A DNA stretch of 64,000 nt from Candidatus Cloacimonadota bacterium. Its GTDB lineage: Bacteria; Cloacimonadota; Cloacimonadia; Cloacimonadales; Cloacimonadaceae. The DNA is taken from the NCBI GenBank assembly GCA_023228285.1, contig JALOBM010000004.1:16242-80241 (forward strand), written 5' to 3'. The position numbers were made by a program, and so were the translations under genes. Shown here piece by piece: positions 28,648 through 38,492 of the stretch; position 1 is the stretch's first letter; each line of letters begins with the position of its first letter. The notes beneath the pieces are model-generated. The model had not been told where the DNA came from. It searched no databases and worked only from the letters and a program-made list of their open reading frames with translations.

Positions 28648-29786
28648 AAAGTCCTCCTTTGCGCACTGATATTCAGGATTACCCCTACAGCTATACTGTC
28701 CATCAGTAGAGCGCTACCGCCATAGCTGATGAAGGGAAGTGTGTTCCCCGTGGGCGGAAGAATGCTCATAGCCACGCCTGTATTAACCAACACATTACAA
28801 TATATGTTCATTGCCATACCGGCAGCGAGGAATTTTAGATAGTTGCTATCCTGTTTCTCAGCCATTATCAGACTGGCAAAAAAGAGTGTGGTGTGCAGGA
28901 GAAATACGATCATAGCACCAAGGTATCCGGTCTCTTCGCCGATGATGGTAAACACATAGTCTGTACGTGCTTCCGGTAGATAATAATGTTTAGCACGTCC
29001 ACGGGCAAGACCGGTACCCAGAAAACCACCACTGGTGAGAGCGGTAAGGCTCTCCCGTACCTGATAATCCGCACTATCGGAATCGGAGAGATCTCGCTCT
29101 GGAAAGAATAGACTGTACTTTTTATAAGTTCTCATTCTCTGCATACGGAAACTATCGCCTTGGGTGATAATCAGTAGTCCTGATACAAGACCCAGCCCCA
29201 GGATGACCAGTAGGATGCGTTTGCGGATGCCTGCATAGAAAAGCATTCCTATCAATGCCATTCCACCGATAATGATAGCTGAAAGATGCTTTTCTATCAA
29301 TATAAGGATGAAGACTATAGCGGTCAACAAGGTTAATTCCGGGAAATTGCACGGAAAGTGTAGGATACTTTTGGTATCTCTCAGTAGTTGTTGCTTTTTG
29401 TCCAGAACATTGGCATAGAAGAAAACCAGAGCAATGCGGGCGAAGAATGAGGGTTGAAAACTGAACAGACCGAAGTTGATCTGGCGCGTTGCCCCCTTGA
29501 TGGTCGAGCCTTTTACAAGCACCCATACCAGCATTACTATGGCCAAATACACCAACCAGGTATTAGTGAAACGCAGTTTGGGCAGATCAATGAAATAGAG
29601 AATGAAGATGGCAACTGTAGCAGATATGCCAATAAAGATAAGATGACGATAGAAATATGCCATCGAGCTTTGTACGGATGTGATGTCCACCATCACGATC
29701 AAGCCCACCAGGCACAAAGCCAGATAGCATAGAAATATAGTGCGGTCGAAACCGACGATGTAGGTACTAAGCCTGTTCCTTTTCAC
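28644..29786 (-). CDS. ftsW: SEDS peptidoglycan polymerase FtsW
   Basis: Polytopic membrane glycosyltransferase that polymerises lipid II at the septum with its class B PBP partner (ftsI, upstream in this cluster). About ten hydrophobic helices are visible. Family motifs include the GATRQINFGLFSFQPSFFARIALV segment, the SLTALTSGGFLGTGLARGRAK loop, DYVFTIIGEETG and the final TGNTLPFISYGGSALL. The start overlaps the end of murD by 20 bases. FtsW rather than RodA is favoured by position. Confidence 0.95.
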   Translation of the reverse strand: MKRNRLSTYIVGFDRTIFLCYLALCLVGLIVMVDITSVQSSMAYFYRHLIFIGISATVAIFILYFIDLPKLRFTNTWLVYLAIVMLVWVLVKGSTIKGATRQINFGLFSFQPSFFARIALVFFYANVLDKKQQLLRDTKSILHFPCNFPELTLLTAIVFILILIEKHLSAIIIGGMALIGMLFYAGIRKRILLVILGLGLVSGLLIITQGDSFRMQRMRTYKKYSLFFPERDLSDSDSADYQVRESLTALTSGGFLGTGLARGRAKHYYLPEARTDYVFTIIGEETGYLGAMIVFLLHTTLFFASLIMAEKQDSNYLKFLAAGMAMNIYCNVLVNTGVAMSILPPTGNTLPFISYGGSALLMDSIAVGVILNISAQRRTL

Positions 29787-31113
29787 GTTTCAGTTTCCTT
29801 ACGATTTCCTTGAATGTATCGCCCCGTTGTTCAAAGTTCTTGAACTTATCATAGCTGGCACATGCAGGACTAAGCACGATATTCTCCCCAATTGTGGCCT
29901 CTTCGAAAGCCATGTGGATGCAGTCTTCGAAATCGTCAACCAAGACCATGGGTACTTTCCCCAGCCATGCTTGCTGCATTTTATAACGCGATTCTCCGGT
30001 TATATACGCTCTGATGACATGCTCCTGAAGGTTCTGTGTAATCTGAGCGTAGTCCTCTCCTTTATCCGAGCCACCTAATATTATGCGGATTGGACGATCG
30101 AAGGATTCCAAAGCACAGCGAACGGAATCAGTGTTTGTGGCCTTGGAATCGTTGTAGAAATTTACTCCGTTTACACTCTCTACATACTCCAGACGATGTG
30201 GTAAAGCCTGGAAAGACTTCATGTTCTGCATCACGGAGGGGATATCCATTTCCAGTGCCTGAGCGCAAAGCAGTGCTGCCATTGCATTCAGATGATTGTG
30301 AGGACCCTTTATAGGAAGTTCGAATATGGACATCTGGTATTCTCCTAAATGGATGAACTTGCCGTCTAGATGTGCGGGAGCGTTCTTTGCCTCTTTACTA
30401 AAGTATAATTTCCAAGCTTTTAGATTGTCTGACCGGCGCACAATTTCTTCGGAATCAAGGTACAGCACAGCGAAATCCTGTGCCGTCTGATAGCGGAAGA
30501 TACGCATTTTACTGTTACAATAATCACCAAAGCTTTTGTATCTGTTTAAATGATCTGGACTGAGATTCAAGAGGACTGCCACATGTGGAGCAAAACTGGT
30601 GATGAGATCTAGCTGAAAGCTGCTGATTTCCAGCACTATGTACTCAATTCCGGGTTTATGAATGGGGAAGGAGCAAAAAGCATCTCCGATGTTACCAGCC
30701 AGGATGCACTTCCTTCCTGAATTCTTGAGGACATGATAGATCAGTGAAGCGGTAGTGCTTTTCCCGTTCGATCCGGTTACTGCTATCACCTGGCTATCTG
30801 GGGCTTTTATCTGCCAGCCGAACTCGATCTCAGAGATCAGCTTGATTCCCTTTTGTCTGCCTTTTCTAATAATAGGTGCATTCAGGGGGATACCCGGGCT
30901 CACAATCCATGTATCAAGTTCCAGAAGTCTGTCGCTATGCCCGCCAAATTCGCATTCGAAATCCCGGGTTAATGCTTCAGAGGATTCGATCTTTTCTGCA
31001 GGTAAGAGTTCACTCAAGAAGGCTTTTCCGCCCAAATCCTTGATCTTGTATGCGGCTGCTATGCCACTGCGTGCCAAACCCAATATGCCATACTTCACTG
31101 AGGTGTTAAACAT
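29767..31113 (-). CDS. murD: UDP-N-acetylmuramoyl-L-alanine--D-glutamate ligase
   Basis: Adds D-glutamate to the nascent stem peptide. It shows the N-terminal GLARSGIAAAY loop, the ATP-binding VTGSNGKSTTASLIYH, EISSFQLD and LSPDHLNRY, then the C-terminal domain with NDSKATNTDSV and LGGSDKGEDY, all MurD-specific. At 448 residues it is typical. It lies 10 bases after mraY. Confidence 0.97.
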   Translation of the reverse strand: MFNTSVKYGILGLARSGIAAAYKIKDLGGKAFLSELLPAEKIESSEALTRDFECEFGGHSDRLLELDTWIVSPGIPLNAPIIRKGRQKGIKLISEIEFGWQIKAPDSQVIAVTGSNGKSTTASLIYHVLKNSGRKCILAGNIGDAFCSFPIHKPGIEYIVLEISSFQLDLITSFAPHVAVLLNLSPDHLNRYKSFGDYCNSKMRIFRYQTAQDFAVLYLDSEEIVRRSDNLKAWKLYFSKEAKNAPAHLDGKFIHLGEYQMSIFELPIKGPHNHLNAMAALLCAQALEMDIPSVMQNMKSFQALPHRLEYVESVNGVNFYNDSKATNTDSVRCALESFDRPIRIILGGSDKGEDYAQITQNLQEHVIRAYITGESRYKMQQAWLGKVPMVLVDDFEDCIHMAFEEATIGENIVLSPACASYDKFKNFEQRGDTFKEIVRKLKREKEQA

Positions 31114-31123
31114 TAGTAGTCCT

Positions 31124-32227
31124 TTATCGAAGTTTAATAGTGCTCAAACCAATGGCGACCAGCAGGATTGCCACAATGTAGAAACGGATCACAATCTTGG
31201 TCTCGTGGATGCCCTTCAATTCGTAGTGATGATGAATGGGCGCGCACAAGAATAATCTGCGCCCTGCACCATACTTTCTTTTAGTATATTTGAACCAGTA
31301 TCTTTGAAAGATCACGCTGAAAGTCTCCACAACGAATATAAAGCCGATGATGACCAGGAAAATCTGCTCTTTCAATAGAACGGATATCACAGCCAAAATG
31401 CCACCCAAAGCCAGTGATCCGGTATCACCCATAAACACTTGTGCGGGATAGCTATTGTACCACAGAAAACCGATCAGTGCTCCCATCATGCCGGATATGA
31501 AAACCGTGAGTTCACCGGCATTATAGATGTACTCCAGATTCAGATAGTCTGCTGTGATGAAGTTGCCTTTCAGATAGCTCATGATACCCAGTCCCAAGGC
31601 AGATAAAGCCAAGGTTCCGGCAGCCAAACCGTCCAGACCATCGGTGAGATTAACCGCGTTTGAACTACCTGTGATCATGAACACCACGAAAGGAATAAAG
31701 AGCCAGCCCAGAGGCAGGATCAGGTTCTTAAAGAAGGGTATCTGCAAGTTTGTGATCTGATCTGCCGGAGATGAACTGTAGTATATGGCCAAGGTGAGGA
31801 TGAGAGCTATGGATATTTGCCCCCAGAGCTTATACTTTGGGATCAGGCCTTTCTTTGCTTTTACAAAGTTCTTCAGGTAATCATCCAAAAATCCCAGAAC
31901 ACCAAGCCATACGGTACTCAGATACATCATCAGGATGGCGGAGTTGGTCAGGATGTTCCAAAACAGGGAAGCCACCAACATTGCTACCAAGATGATTAAA
32001 CCTCCCATCGTAGGTGTTCCTGCTTTTATCCTGTGCTTCTCAGGCATATCTTCATCGATGCTTTCTACTGCTGATTTCCTTTTTAGCATCCGTATGAAAG
32101 GCGGACCAAAGAGTAAGGTGCAGACTAGCGCTGTAATAAAGGCACCGATGGAGCGAAAGGTTACATAACGAAACACGTTGAAAATGATCGAGTAATCGGC
32201 TAAAGGGTATAGAAGGTGATACAACAT
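31124..32227 (-). CDS. mraY: phospho-MurNAc-pentapeptide transferase
   Basis: Integral membrane enzyme that makes lipid I from UDP-MurNAc-pentapeptide and undecaprenyl phosphate. About ten membrane helices alternate with the catalytic loops: FLDDYLK, NLTDGLDGLAAG, GDTGSLALGG and the HHHYELKGIHETKIVIRF motif near the C-terminus. At 367 residues it has the usual length. Its first base coincides with the last base of the murE/F stop. Confidence 0.97.
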   Translation of the reverse strand: MLYHLLYPLADYSIIFNVFRYVTFRSIGAFITALVCTLLFGPPFIRMLKRKSAVESIDEDMPEKHRIKAGTPTMGGLIILVAMLVASLFWNILTNSAILMMYLSTVWLGVLGFLDDYLKNFVKAKKGLIPKYKLWGQISIALILTLAIYYSSSPADQITNLQIPFFKNLILPLGWLFIPFVVFMITGSSNAVNLTDGLDGLAAGTLALSALGLGIMSYLKGNFITADYLNLEYIYNAGELTVFISGMMGALIGFLWYNSYPAQVFMGDTGSLALGGILAVISVLLKEQIFLVIIGFIFVVETFSVIFQRYWFKYTKRKYGAGRRLFLCAPIHHHYELKGIHETKIVIRFYIVAILLVAIGLSTIKLR

Positions 32228-35025
32228 CAGGCTTCTCCTCTCAGGCGCGGCAGTATTCTCTCCAGGTGAATACCGTGGGATGCTTTCACCAGGATAACAG
32301 CATTTTTGGGGAAGAGAGGTAAAGCTGCCATCAACTCTTCAGTGCTGTTGAAGTGCTTGGAACTGTCATTCTGAAAATAGCGGGAATAATCTCCCACGCT
32401 ATAGACATCTTGCTCGTCGCTATCGGCGATGATTGCCCCAATCATGCGGTGATACATCTCTGCGCTGGCGCCCAATTCCAGCATATCTCCCAAGATCGCG
32501 AAGTGAGGCATTTCGGGATGAAGATCGTGCCAAAACTCCAGTGCAGACCGCATCGATACCGGATTTGCATTGTAGCAATCCACTATTAGAAATCCTTCGT
32601 GGAGCTTTTCGATTTGCATTCTCATATCCAGCTTGATCTCTTTTAGTATCGCTTGCTGTATCTCTTGATTGTCATATTCCAGAGATTGTGCCAAGGCTAT
32701 GGCAAAAGCTGAATTTATCACATAGTATGGAGCCTTGTAGGGAATTATCCATTTGTCGTTATTAAGTCTAAAGCGCATACCTTGTTGGTGTCCATGCACA
32801 TCGCTGATGGCATAATCTGCATCTGGAGAATAACCTACCGAGATTCCATCATTTTTATATGGAGCAAAGCGTTCGTCATCGGCGGGGTAAAGGCGCAAGT
32901 TTAGAGCCCGGTGGAAGAGAACGCATTTCTCTTTGAAGACCCCGTTTTCATCGCCAAAATACTCCAGGTGAGAGGGCCCGATATTCAGGATAATGCCTGC
33001 ATCCGGCATTATTGTATCCGCCAATTGAGCGATTTCTCCAAAGTGATTGGTGCCGATCTCAAAGACTCCATAATGATGATCGGGCTCCACCCGCAGGATA
33101 GTCTTACAAAGCCCAATCAGGTTGTTTTCATTTCTGGCAGTCTTCAAAACCTTCTTACGCGATGCCAGGATCTGGGATATCAGTTCTTTGGTTCCGGTCT
33201 TGCCTGTCGATCCCGTGAGTGCTATTTTAAAAAGATCAAACATTTGCAGATACTTGCGCAGGATCTCTGCCATCACGTTCCCGGGATTATCGCACCTGAT
33301 ATAATGCTCTTCATATATAGTATCAATGCTACCCACTGCCATGTTGTCAGGATCCGCCAATACATTGTCCACAAAGCGGTTGCCATCGAAGCTGTCTCCC
33401 TTGATGGCGAAAAAGACACTGCCTGGCTTGATGGAGCGACTATCGGTAGATACATAACGATAGTACTGAGCTTTTGTATATCCGGTTTCCTGAGGAGTAT
33501 CACCCAGCAAGAGCTTTATCAAAAGCGGATCCAGGGGAAGGATCAATTCATCCTCTTCCTTGTATAATGGGATGTTCTCCAATGCAGATTGTGCTACCAG
33601 GTGATCATCAAAATCATAACGGATTCCTTCAATTTCCTGATAGGTCTCATGCCCCTTTCCGCAGATAAGAACGATGTCTCCGGGAACAGCAAGCCTGACT
33701 GCCGCTGCAATGGCAATTCTTCGATCCCGGATTATCCACCATGGCAATGCCCAATCACTGTTTAATACAATGTCGCGGATAATGGCATCGGGGTTTTCTG
33801 TGCGGGGATTGTCATCACACACTATCACGGTATCGCTGTAGCTTAGTGCCGCTTTTAACATCAGGGGCCGCTTACCCTTATCGCGGTCTCCGCCTGCTCC
33901 AAACACTGTGATGATCCGTCCATGCGGCATCTTCTCAATGCTTTTTAGCACATTATTGATGGCATCCGGACTGTGCGCGTAGTCTATAAACACCCCAATC
34001 CCATGTTGATTGGGTACAGATTCTATCCTACCCCTTACTGGTTTGAGTGCCACACATAATTCTGGTAATTCATCCAGTTCGATACCGGATGCTAATAACG
34101 CCGCACAAGCCAGGGACAGGTTATCTACGTTAAATTCGCCCACCAGGGGACTGGTAATCCGGCAAGAACTTCCAGACTTCAAAATCAAGGAGAAAAGCGA
34201 GCCCTCCAAGGCTATACTCACATCCGTAATATTGATATCTGCTTCACTATGCCTGCCCACACTGAGACAGTTGCCTTCGGCTTCTTTTACACGATCCAGG
34301 ATCATTTGGCCATAAGGATCGTCCTGATTGATAATGCTCCAGGCAGAGTTCTTCGCTGCTCGTTCGAAAAGCATATACTTAGCTTCAAAATAGTCGTCCA
34401 TGTCTCTATGGAAATCCAGATGATCACGGCTGAGATTTGTGAACAGGCAATACCGAAATGCCACACCATATACTCTATCCAATGCCAATGCATGTGAAGA
34501 AACCTCCATTACTACATGACTGATCCCATTGTCCAGCATTTGCTTGAAGATTTCGTTTAGTTGCAGGATATCTGGTGTGGTATGTTTGGTGGGAAAATCC
34601 TGATTCAGTATCTTGTACCCCAAAGTGCCTATCCATGCGGCTTTGATACCTTTCTGCAACAGCATCTGATACATCATTAATGATGTTGTAGTCTTCCCAT
34701 TGGTTCCTGTAACTCCAAAGATACTCATCTTTGCTGAAGGGTCTCCAAAGTACAGTTTGGCGTACAATGCGGTAGCTTTGCGGCTGTCGCTTACCACGAT
34801 CTGAGCTGCCTCGGTCTGTCCGATGCAGAATGCCGCTCCATTTTGCCTTGCTGTGGAGATGAAGTCATGACCATCGAAATTCGCGCCTTTTATGGCTATA
34901 AAGCAATCTCCCGCTTGCAAATCTCTATTGTCGGTCACCGGTCTGGGCAAGTTTCCATTCCCTCTGATATCGCTCTTGATCAGGATCGAATGTGATCTGT
35001 AAAGCTTCAGTAACTGGTCTATCAT
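32227..35025 (-). CDS. murE/murF: fused MurE-MurF: meso-DAP-type tripeptide ligase joined to D-Ala-D-Ala-adding ligase
   Basis: One 932-residue chain carries two consecutive Mur ligases. Residues 1 to about 485 are MurE: P-loop GVTGTNGKTTT (104-114), TPDILQLNEIF, and DNPR (405-408), the motif typical of enzymes that add meso-diaminopimelate. From about 500 the chain is MurF: STDSRSIKPGSVFFAIKGD, P-loop LTGSTGKTGTKE (603-614), ENNLIGLCKTI, and DCYNANPVSMRSAL. No stop or frameshift separates them. The ATG at 35025 overlaps the ftsI stop (ATGA) and has GGAGG upstream; a longer start at 35046 lies inside ftsI and is less likely. Fusion would yield successive peptide additions from one protein. 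Confidence 0.93.
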   Translation of the reverse strand: MIDQLLKLYRSHSILIKSDIRGNGNLPRPVTDNRDLQAGDCFIAIKGANFDGHDFISTARQNGAAFCIGQTEAAQIVVSDSRKATALYAKLYFGDPSAKMSIFGVTGTNGKTTTSLMMYQMLLQKGIKAAWIGTLGYKILNQDFPTKHTTPDILQLNEIFKQMLDNGISHVVMEVSSHALALDRVYGVAFRYCLFTNLSRDHLDFHRDMDDYFEAKYMLFERAAKNSAWSIINQDDPYGQMILDRVKEAEGNCLSVGRHSEADINITDVSIALEGSLFSLILKSGSSCRITSPLVGEFNVDNLSLACAALLASGIELDELPELCVALKPVRGRIESVPNQHGIGVFIDYAHSPDAINNVLKSIEKMPHGRIITVFGAGGDRDKGKRPLMLKAALSYSDTVIVCDDNPRTENPDAIIRDIVLNSDWALPWWIIRDRRIAIAAAVRLAVPGDIVLICGKGHETYQEIEGIRYDFDDHLVAQSALENIPLYKEEDELILPLDPLLIKLLLGDTPQETGYTKAQYYRYVSTDSRSIKPGSVFFAIKGDSFDGNRFVDNVLADPDNMAVGSIDTIYEEHYIRCDNPGNVMAEILRKYLQMFDLFKIALTGSTGKTGTKELISQILASRKKVLKTARNENNLIGLCKTILRVEPDHHYGVFEIGTNHFGEIAQLADTIMPDAGIILNIGPSHLEYFGDENGVFKEKCVLFHRALNLRLYPADDERFAPYKNDGISVGYSPDADYAISDVHGHQQGMRFRLNNDKWIIPYKAPYYVINSAFAIALAQSLEYDNQEIQQAILKEIKLDMRMQIEKLHEGFLIVDCYNANPVSMRSALEFWHDLHPEMPHFAILGDMLELGASAEMYHRMIGAIIADSDEQDVYSVGDYSRYFQNDSSKHFNSTEELMAALPLFPKNAVILVKASHGIHLERILPRLRGEA

Positions 35026-37199
35026 ATTGAAGCCTCCAGAGTACAAACACCGGAACCGGTGATGCGGGAGCCAGGCAGCAAGGACTGTTTGCGTACCACT
35101 CCGGAGCCGATAATCTTTACCGGAACTCCCTGATCGGAAGCAGTTTTCACAGCCTTGCGCAAGGTCATACCCACCAAGTTTGGCATAATGGTCGCGGCCA
35201 GGCTTTCTTCTCCACGTTTATCCTTGCTTTTACCAAGTTTCAAAGTTATGGGATGGTTCTTGTCCACAGATATTCCAGCCTTGGGGAATTGATCGATCAC
35301 AACTGATGCACTGTCCGGTCCCTCAATTTTGTATAGGAAACCAAAGCGGTTCAAGCTCCACTCTGCATCCTGAATGCTCATATTGATCAAATCTGGCATC
35401 TTCAACGAAGTCTGTAGCAACCGTTCATTATAAGGCAGTATCTGGCAATCGGGCATAAACAACACATTCTCTACTATCTTCTTGAACGAGGGAGCGGCAC
35501 TCATGGAACCAAAGCGATAATAATGTGAAGGCTCATCGTAAAATACTACTACTACCATCTGAGGATCTTCCATTGGAAACATCCCGGCAAAGACAGCGTT
35601 GTATTTGCCACCGGAGTAGCCTCTAGTACCTTCCACATTCTTTTCCGCGGTACCAGTCTTGCCGCCCACACTGATGTAATCCATTTTGATGTGGGTTGCC
35701 GTACCGTCATCCACTACGTCCTGAATATAGGAAAGCATGGTATCGCAAGCAGCTTTAGAAGATACCTGCCGCAGTACCGATGGCTCGAAAGAATCGATTA
35801 TTTCGCCATTGTCGTCACGAAAACTATCGACTATCATCGGTTTCATCATCTTCCCGCCGTTTGCAATTGCGCTGTAAGCAGCGGCAAGCTGAATGGCCGT
35901 AACAGAGATCGCCTGTCCAAAAGCTAGCGAATGAAGAGAGTACCCATCCCAATTTTCCAGCTTTGCAAAGATACCGCTGGATTCACCAAACAGATTTAAA
36001 GCGCTTCTCTGGCCAAAGCCCATGGAGATGTACTCCTCGTACAAACGGGTCTTGCCCGTGCGTTCAGCAAGCTTTGCCACACCCACATTACTGGATTTGG
36101 AGATGATTTCACGGGGAGTAAGGGCACCATAATTATGTGTATCGGTGATTACACGTCTTCCCACCTGGTAGCGGCCACACTCAATTCTCTCGTTTGGCTT
36201 CACCAATTTGTACTCCAATGCGGGCAACATACTGATGGGTTTTAGAGTGCTTCCCGGTTCAAACATGAAGCTGGCGGGGATGTTGGATTTTGCTCTCACC
36301 ATATTTGGATCATCGCTTTTATCTTGGTTCGAGACTCCTGCCAAAGCAAGTACTCTGCCGGTTTTCGGGTCCATCACCACTGCACCACCATGAGCGGCGC
36401 CATACTTTTCTACGCCTTCATAAAGTACGTTTTCCACTATCTCTTGGATGTTTGTATCTATAGTAAGGTAAAGGTTATTTCCGTTTCTTGGTTTCTTCTC
36501 ATGCAGATCAGGGTAAGGTACGCGATTACCGTTTGCATCCAGAACTATCTCGCGCCATCCGTATTCTCCGGAGAGCACTTTGTCGTATGTAGCTTCGATG
36601 CCACATATACCGGAAAGCTTGTACAAGGACTTGCTATCGGTCATGGGATCATAACCGTTTGAGGCTTCATTAACGGCTCCCATCAGCCTGGCAGCCAAAG
36701 ATCCCTTGGAATAGATTCTGCGCATGGAGGCAAAATTATGGATCAATCCTGGTAATTTCTGTTCCTTAAAGCCCTGGATCAGTTGATCCAATTCGGCTTC
36801 ACTGATGCGATTACTTATCTGAATTGACGAATTTTTACTACCCAGATTCAGCCGCTTCAGAACTGTATCTTTACTGATGTTGCTATTATCGCCGATTACA
36901 GTGGCAATCATCTGAAAAGCCTCTTTCTGGCTGATTTCCTTCCGCTTCGCCCATGTGTTTACAGCAGCGCGATCGATGTCCAACTGGTAATAGCTCACAC
37001 TGGAGACCAGCAAATTGCCTTTTGCATCGTATATTCCGCCTCTTCGGGGGATGAGGATTTCTTTGCGGGGTGTATAACGGACGCGTCTGAGGTGAGCAAA
37101 ATTGAAGGGATCCATAATCTGGATACCAAAGAGGTATACGCTCCATAACAGAGCGGCAGCACCAAAGAGAACAATCAACAAGTAAAAGCGAGAGCGCAT
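35022..37199 (-). CDS. ftsI: class B penicillin-binding protein (FtsI-type) with two PASTA domains
   Basis: Septal transpeptidase that crosslinks peptidoglycan with FtsW. One N-terminal membrane anchor is followed by the dimerisation domain with RRGGIYDAKG. The transpeptidase has SxxK in EPGSTLKP (about 317-320), SxN in SKSSN (about 371) and KTG in GGKTGTAEK (about 515). Two C-terminal PASTA repeats start near 590 (MPDLINMSIQDAEW) and 660 (MPNLVGMTLRKAV). PASTA repeats on FtsI are best known in Gram-positive and spore-former PBPs but also occur in some other phyla. I chose ATG 37199; a TTG at 37211 that overlaps ftsL is an alternative, and neither has a clear ribosome-binding site. Confidence 0.94.
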   Translation of the reverse strand: MRSRFYLLIVLFGAAALLWSVYLFGIQIMDPFNFAHLRRVRYTPRKEILIPRRGGIYDAKGNLLVSSVSYYQLDIDRAAVNTWAKRKEISQKEAFQMIATVIGDNSNISKDTVLKRLNLGSKNSSIQISNRISEAELDQLIQGFKEQKLPGLIHNFASMRRIYSKGSLAARLMGAVNEASNGYDPMTDSKSLYKLSGICGIEATYDKVLSGEYGWREIVLDANGNRVPYPDLHEKKPRNGNNLYLTIDTNIQEIVENVLYEGVEKYGAAHGGAVVMDPKTGRVLALAGVSNQDKSDDPNMVRAKSNIPASFMFEPGSTLKPISMLPALEYKLVKPNERIECGRYQVGRRVITDTHNYGALTPREIISKSSNVGVAKLAERTGKTRLYEEYISMGFGQRSALNLFGESSGIFAKLENWDGYSLHSLAFGQAISVTAIQLAAAYSAIANGGKMMKPMIVDSFRDDNGEIIDSFEPSVLRQVSSKAACDTMLSYIQDVVDDGTATHIKMDYISVGGKTGTAEKNVEGTRGYSGGKYNAVFAGMFPMEDPQMVVVVFYDEPSHYYRFGSMSAAPSFKKIVENVLFMPDCQILPYNERLLQTSLKMPDLINMSIQDAEWSLNRFGFLYKIEGPDSASVVIDQFPKAGISVDKNHPITLKLGKSKDKRGEESLAATIMPNLVGMTLRKAVKTASDQGVPVKIIGSGVVRKQSLLPGSRITGSGVCTLEASI

Positions 37200-37203
37200 G
37201 GCA

Positions 37204-37560
37204 TCAATCAAGCATGATGGTTACGTTCTTTGCTTCCGCTCTGGTGGCGATAAGATCGATAATGCAATAAGAGTCCGCTTCCTGGCTGGGAGAGGGCTCG
37301 TGTACATAGATGATGCTGCCCTGCTCATTATCGGGAATGAACTGGCTCATCTCCACCCTTACCAGAGAAGCGATGTGACGTCCGCTGCGTAGATCATCAT
37401 GTTCCACCAAAAGTTCGGTATTAATGTTCTTCTCCGCGTTGAAAGTCTTTTCCACGTTCGATAAACGACGCGTGTAGCTTACAATTTTGTTGTTGTTGAA
37501 AAAACTAAAAAATCCGCATATGACTACAAGGATAATCAGAACGATTATTTTTCCTCTCAT
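37204..37560 (-). CDS. ftsL: FtsL-like division protein
   Basis: Small bitopic protein of 118 residues with a very short cytoplasmic N-terminus, one strong membrane helix (about 4-18) and a helical extracytoplasmic part containing EKTFNAEKNINTELLVEHDDLRS, compatible with the FtsL/DivIC coiled coil. The C-terminal half is unusually long and not clearly coiled. Sequence identity is too low for certain naming; the position between rsmH and ftsI is the main evidence. The ATG at 37560 forms an ATGA overlap with the rsmH stop; an alternative ATG is at 37572. Confidence 0.75.
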   Translation of the reverse strand: MRGKIIVLIILVVICGFFSFFNNNKIVSYTRRLSNVEKTFNAEKNINTELLVEHDDLRSGRHIASLVRVEMSQFIPDNEQGSIIYVHEPSPSQEADSYCIIDLIATRAEAKNVTIMLD

Positions 37561-38492
37561 TTTTTCCCCCATTTCTTTTCTGCCGCTCTCAGCTTAGCAC
37601 TGCGCGAGCGGACATTTGATGCTATTTCTTCGGGACCGGCTGTTATCGGTCTCCTGGTAAGTATCTTTAGTTTGCTATAGTGGGAACATACACAGTTGAT
37701 GATGGCCGGAGGGCAGATGCAATCTTGCTCCGCAAGTTTGAACGTGTTTTTTACAATGCGGTCTTCAAGAGAGTGGTAACTCATCACCACAATCCTTCCT
37801 CCGGGATTCAGCAGATTGACGGCATCATCCAAGGCACCGGACAAAGCGTTCAATTCATCGTTTACGCAGATTCTTAAAGCTTGGAAGATTCTGACCTTCG
37901 TTTTCAAAGATTCTTTGCTGCCTGAACCTACAACAGTCTCGATGATCCCCGCCAACTCTGTAGTGGTATTGATCCTGCGTTCAGCTCTGTAGCGTTCGAT
38001 AGCCCTACCGATTCTGCCAGCAGATTGCTCTTCACCGTATTCTTTGAAGATTCTTTTCAGCTCTTCATAGCTGTATTCATTCACAATCTGCTGTGCGCTC
38101 AGTTCTGCTTCGCGATCCATACGCATATCCAGTTCTGCTTCCCGGTCAAAACTAAAACCACGCTTAGTCTCGTTCAATTGGTGCGAGCTTACACCCAGAT
38201 CAAAGAGTATGCCATCTATCCCCTTTACCTTATTATATGCTAGTTGAGTGCGCAAATCCCGGAAATTCGCTTTTATAAGAACCGGAGAATAACCTTGCAA
38301 ACGCTTCGTGGCAGCATTTATCGCTTCTTCATCCTGATCAAAACCATATAACCGGATACCGGACTCTCTTTGATACATGGCCAGTGCATGTCCACCACCG
38401 CCTAAAGTGGCATCCACATAGATCTTGCCCTTCTGAAGATTTAGATAATCCATACAGGATTGCAGCATTACCGGTTCATGGTAACTGCTCAC
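37557..38492 (-). CDS. rsmH: 16S rRNA (cytosine-1402-N4) methyltransferase
   Basis: Methylates C1402 in the ribosomal decoding centre using S-adenosylmethionine. The start SSYHEPVMLQSCMDYL is canonical, followed by the SAM loop VDATLGGGGHA, ILFDLGVSSHQLNETKRGFSF, ALRICVNDEL and MSYHSLEDRIVK. At 311 residues it is typical. It starts with GTG overlapping the mraZ stop (GTGA). It is the second gene of the division cluster, its conserved location in many bacteria. Confidence 0.97.
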   Translation of the reverse strand: MSSYHEPVMLQSCMDYLNLQKGKIYVDATLGGGGHALAMYQRESGIRLYGFDQDEEAINAATKRLQGYSPVLIKANFRDLRTQLAYNKVKGIDGILFDLGVSSHQLNETKRGFSFDREAELDMRMDREAELSAQQIVNEYSYEELKRIFKEYGEEQSAGRIGRAIERYRAERRINTTTELAGIIETVVGSGSKESLKTKVRIFQALRICVNDELNALSGALDDAVNLLNPGGRIVVMSYHSLEDRIVKNTFKLAEQDCICPPAIINCVCSHYSKLKILTRRPITAGPEEIASNVRSRSAKLRAAEKKWGKK

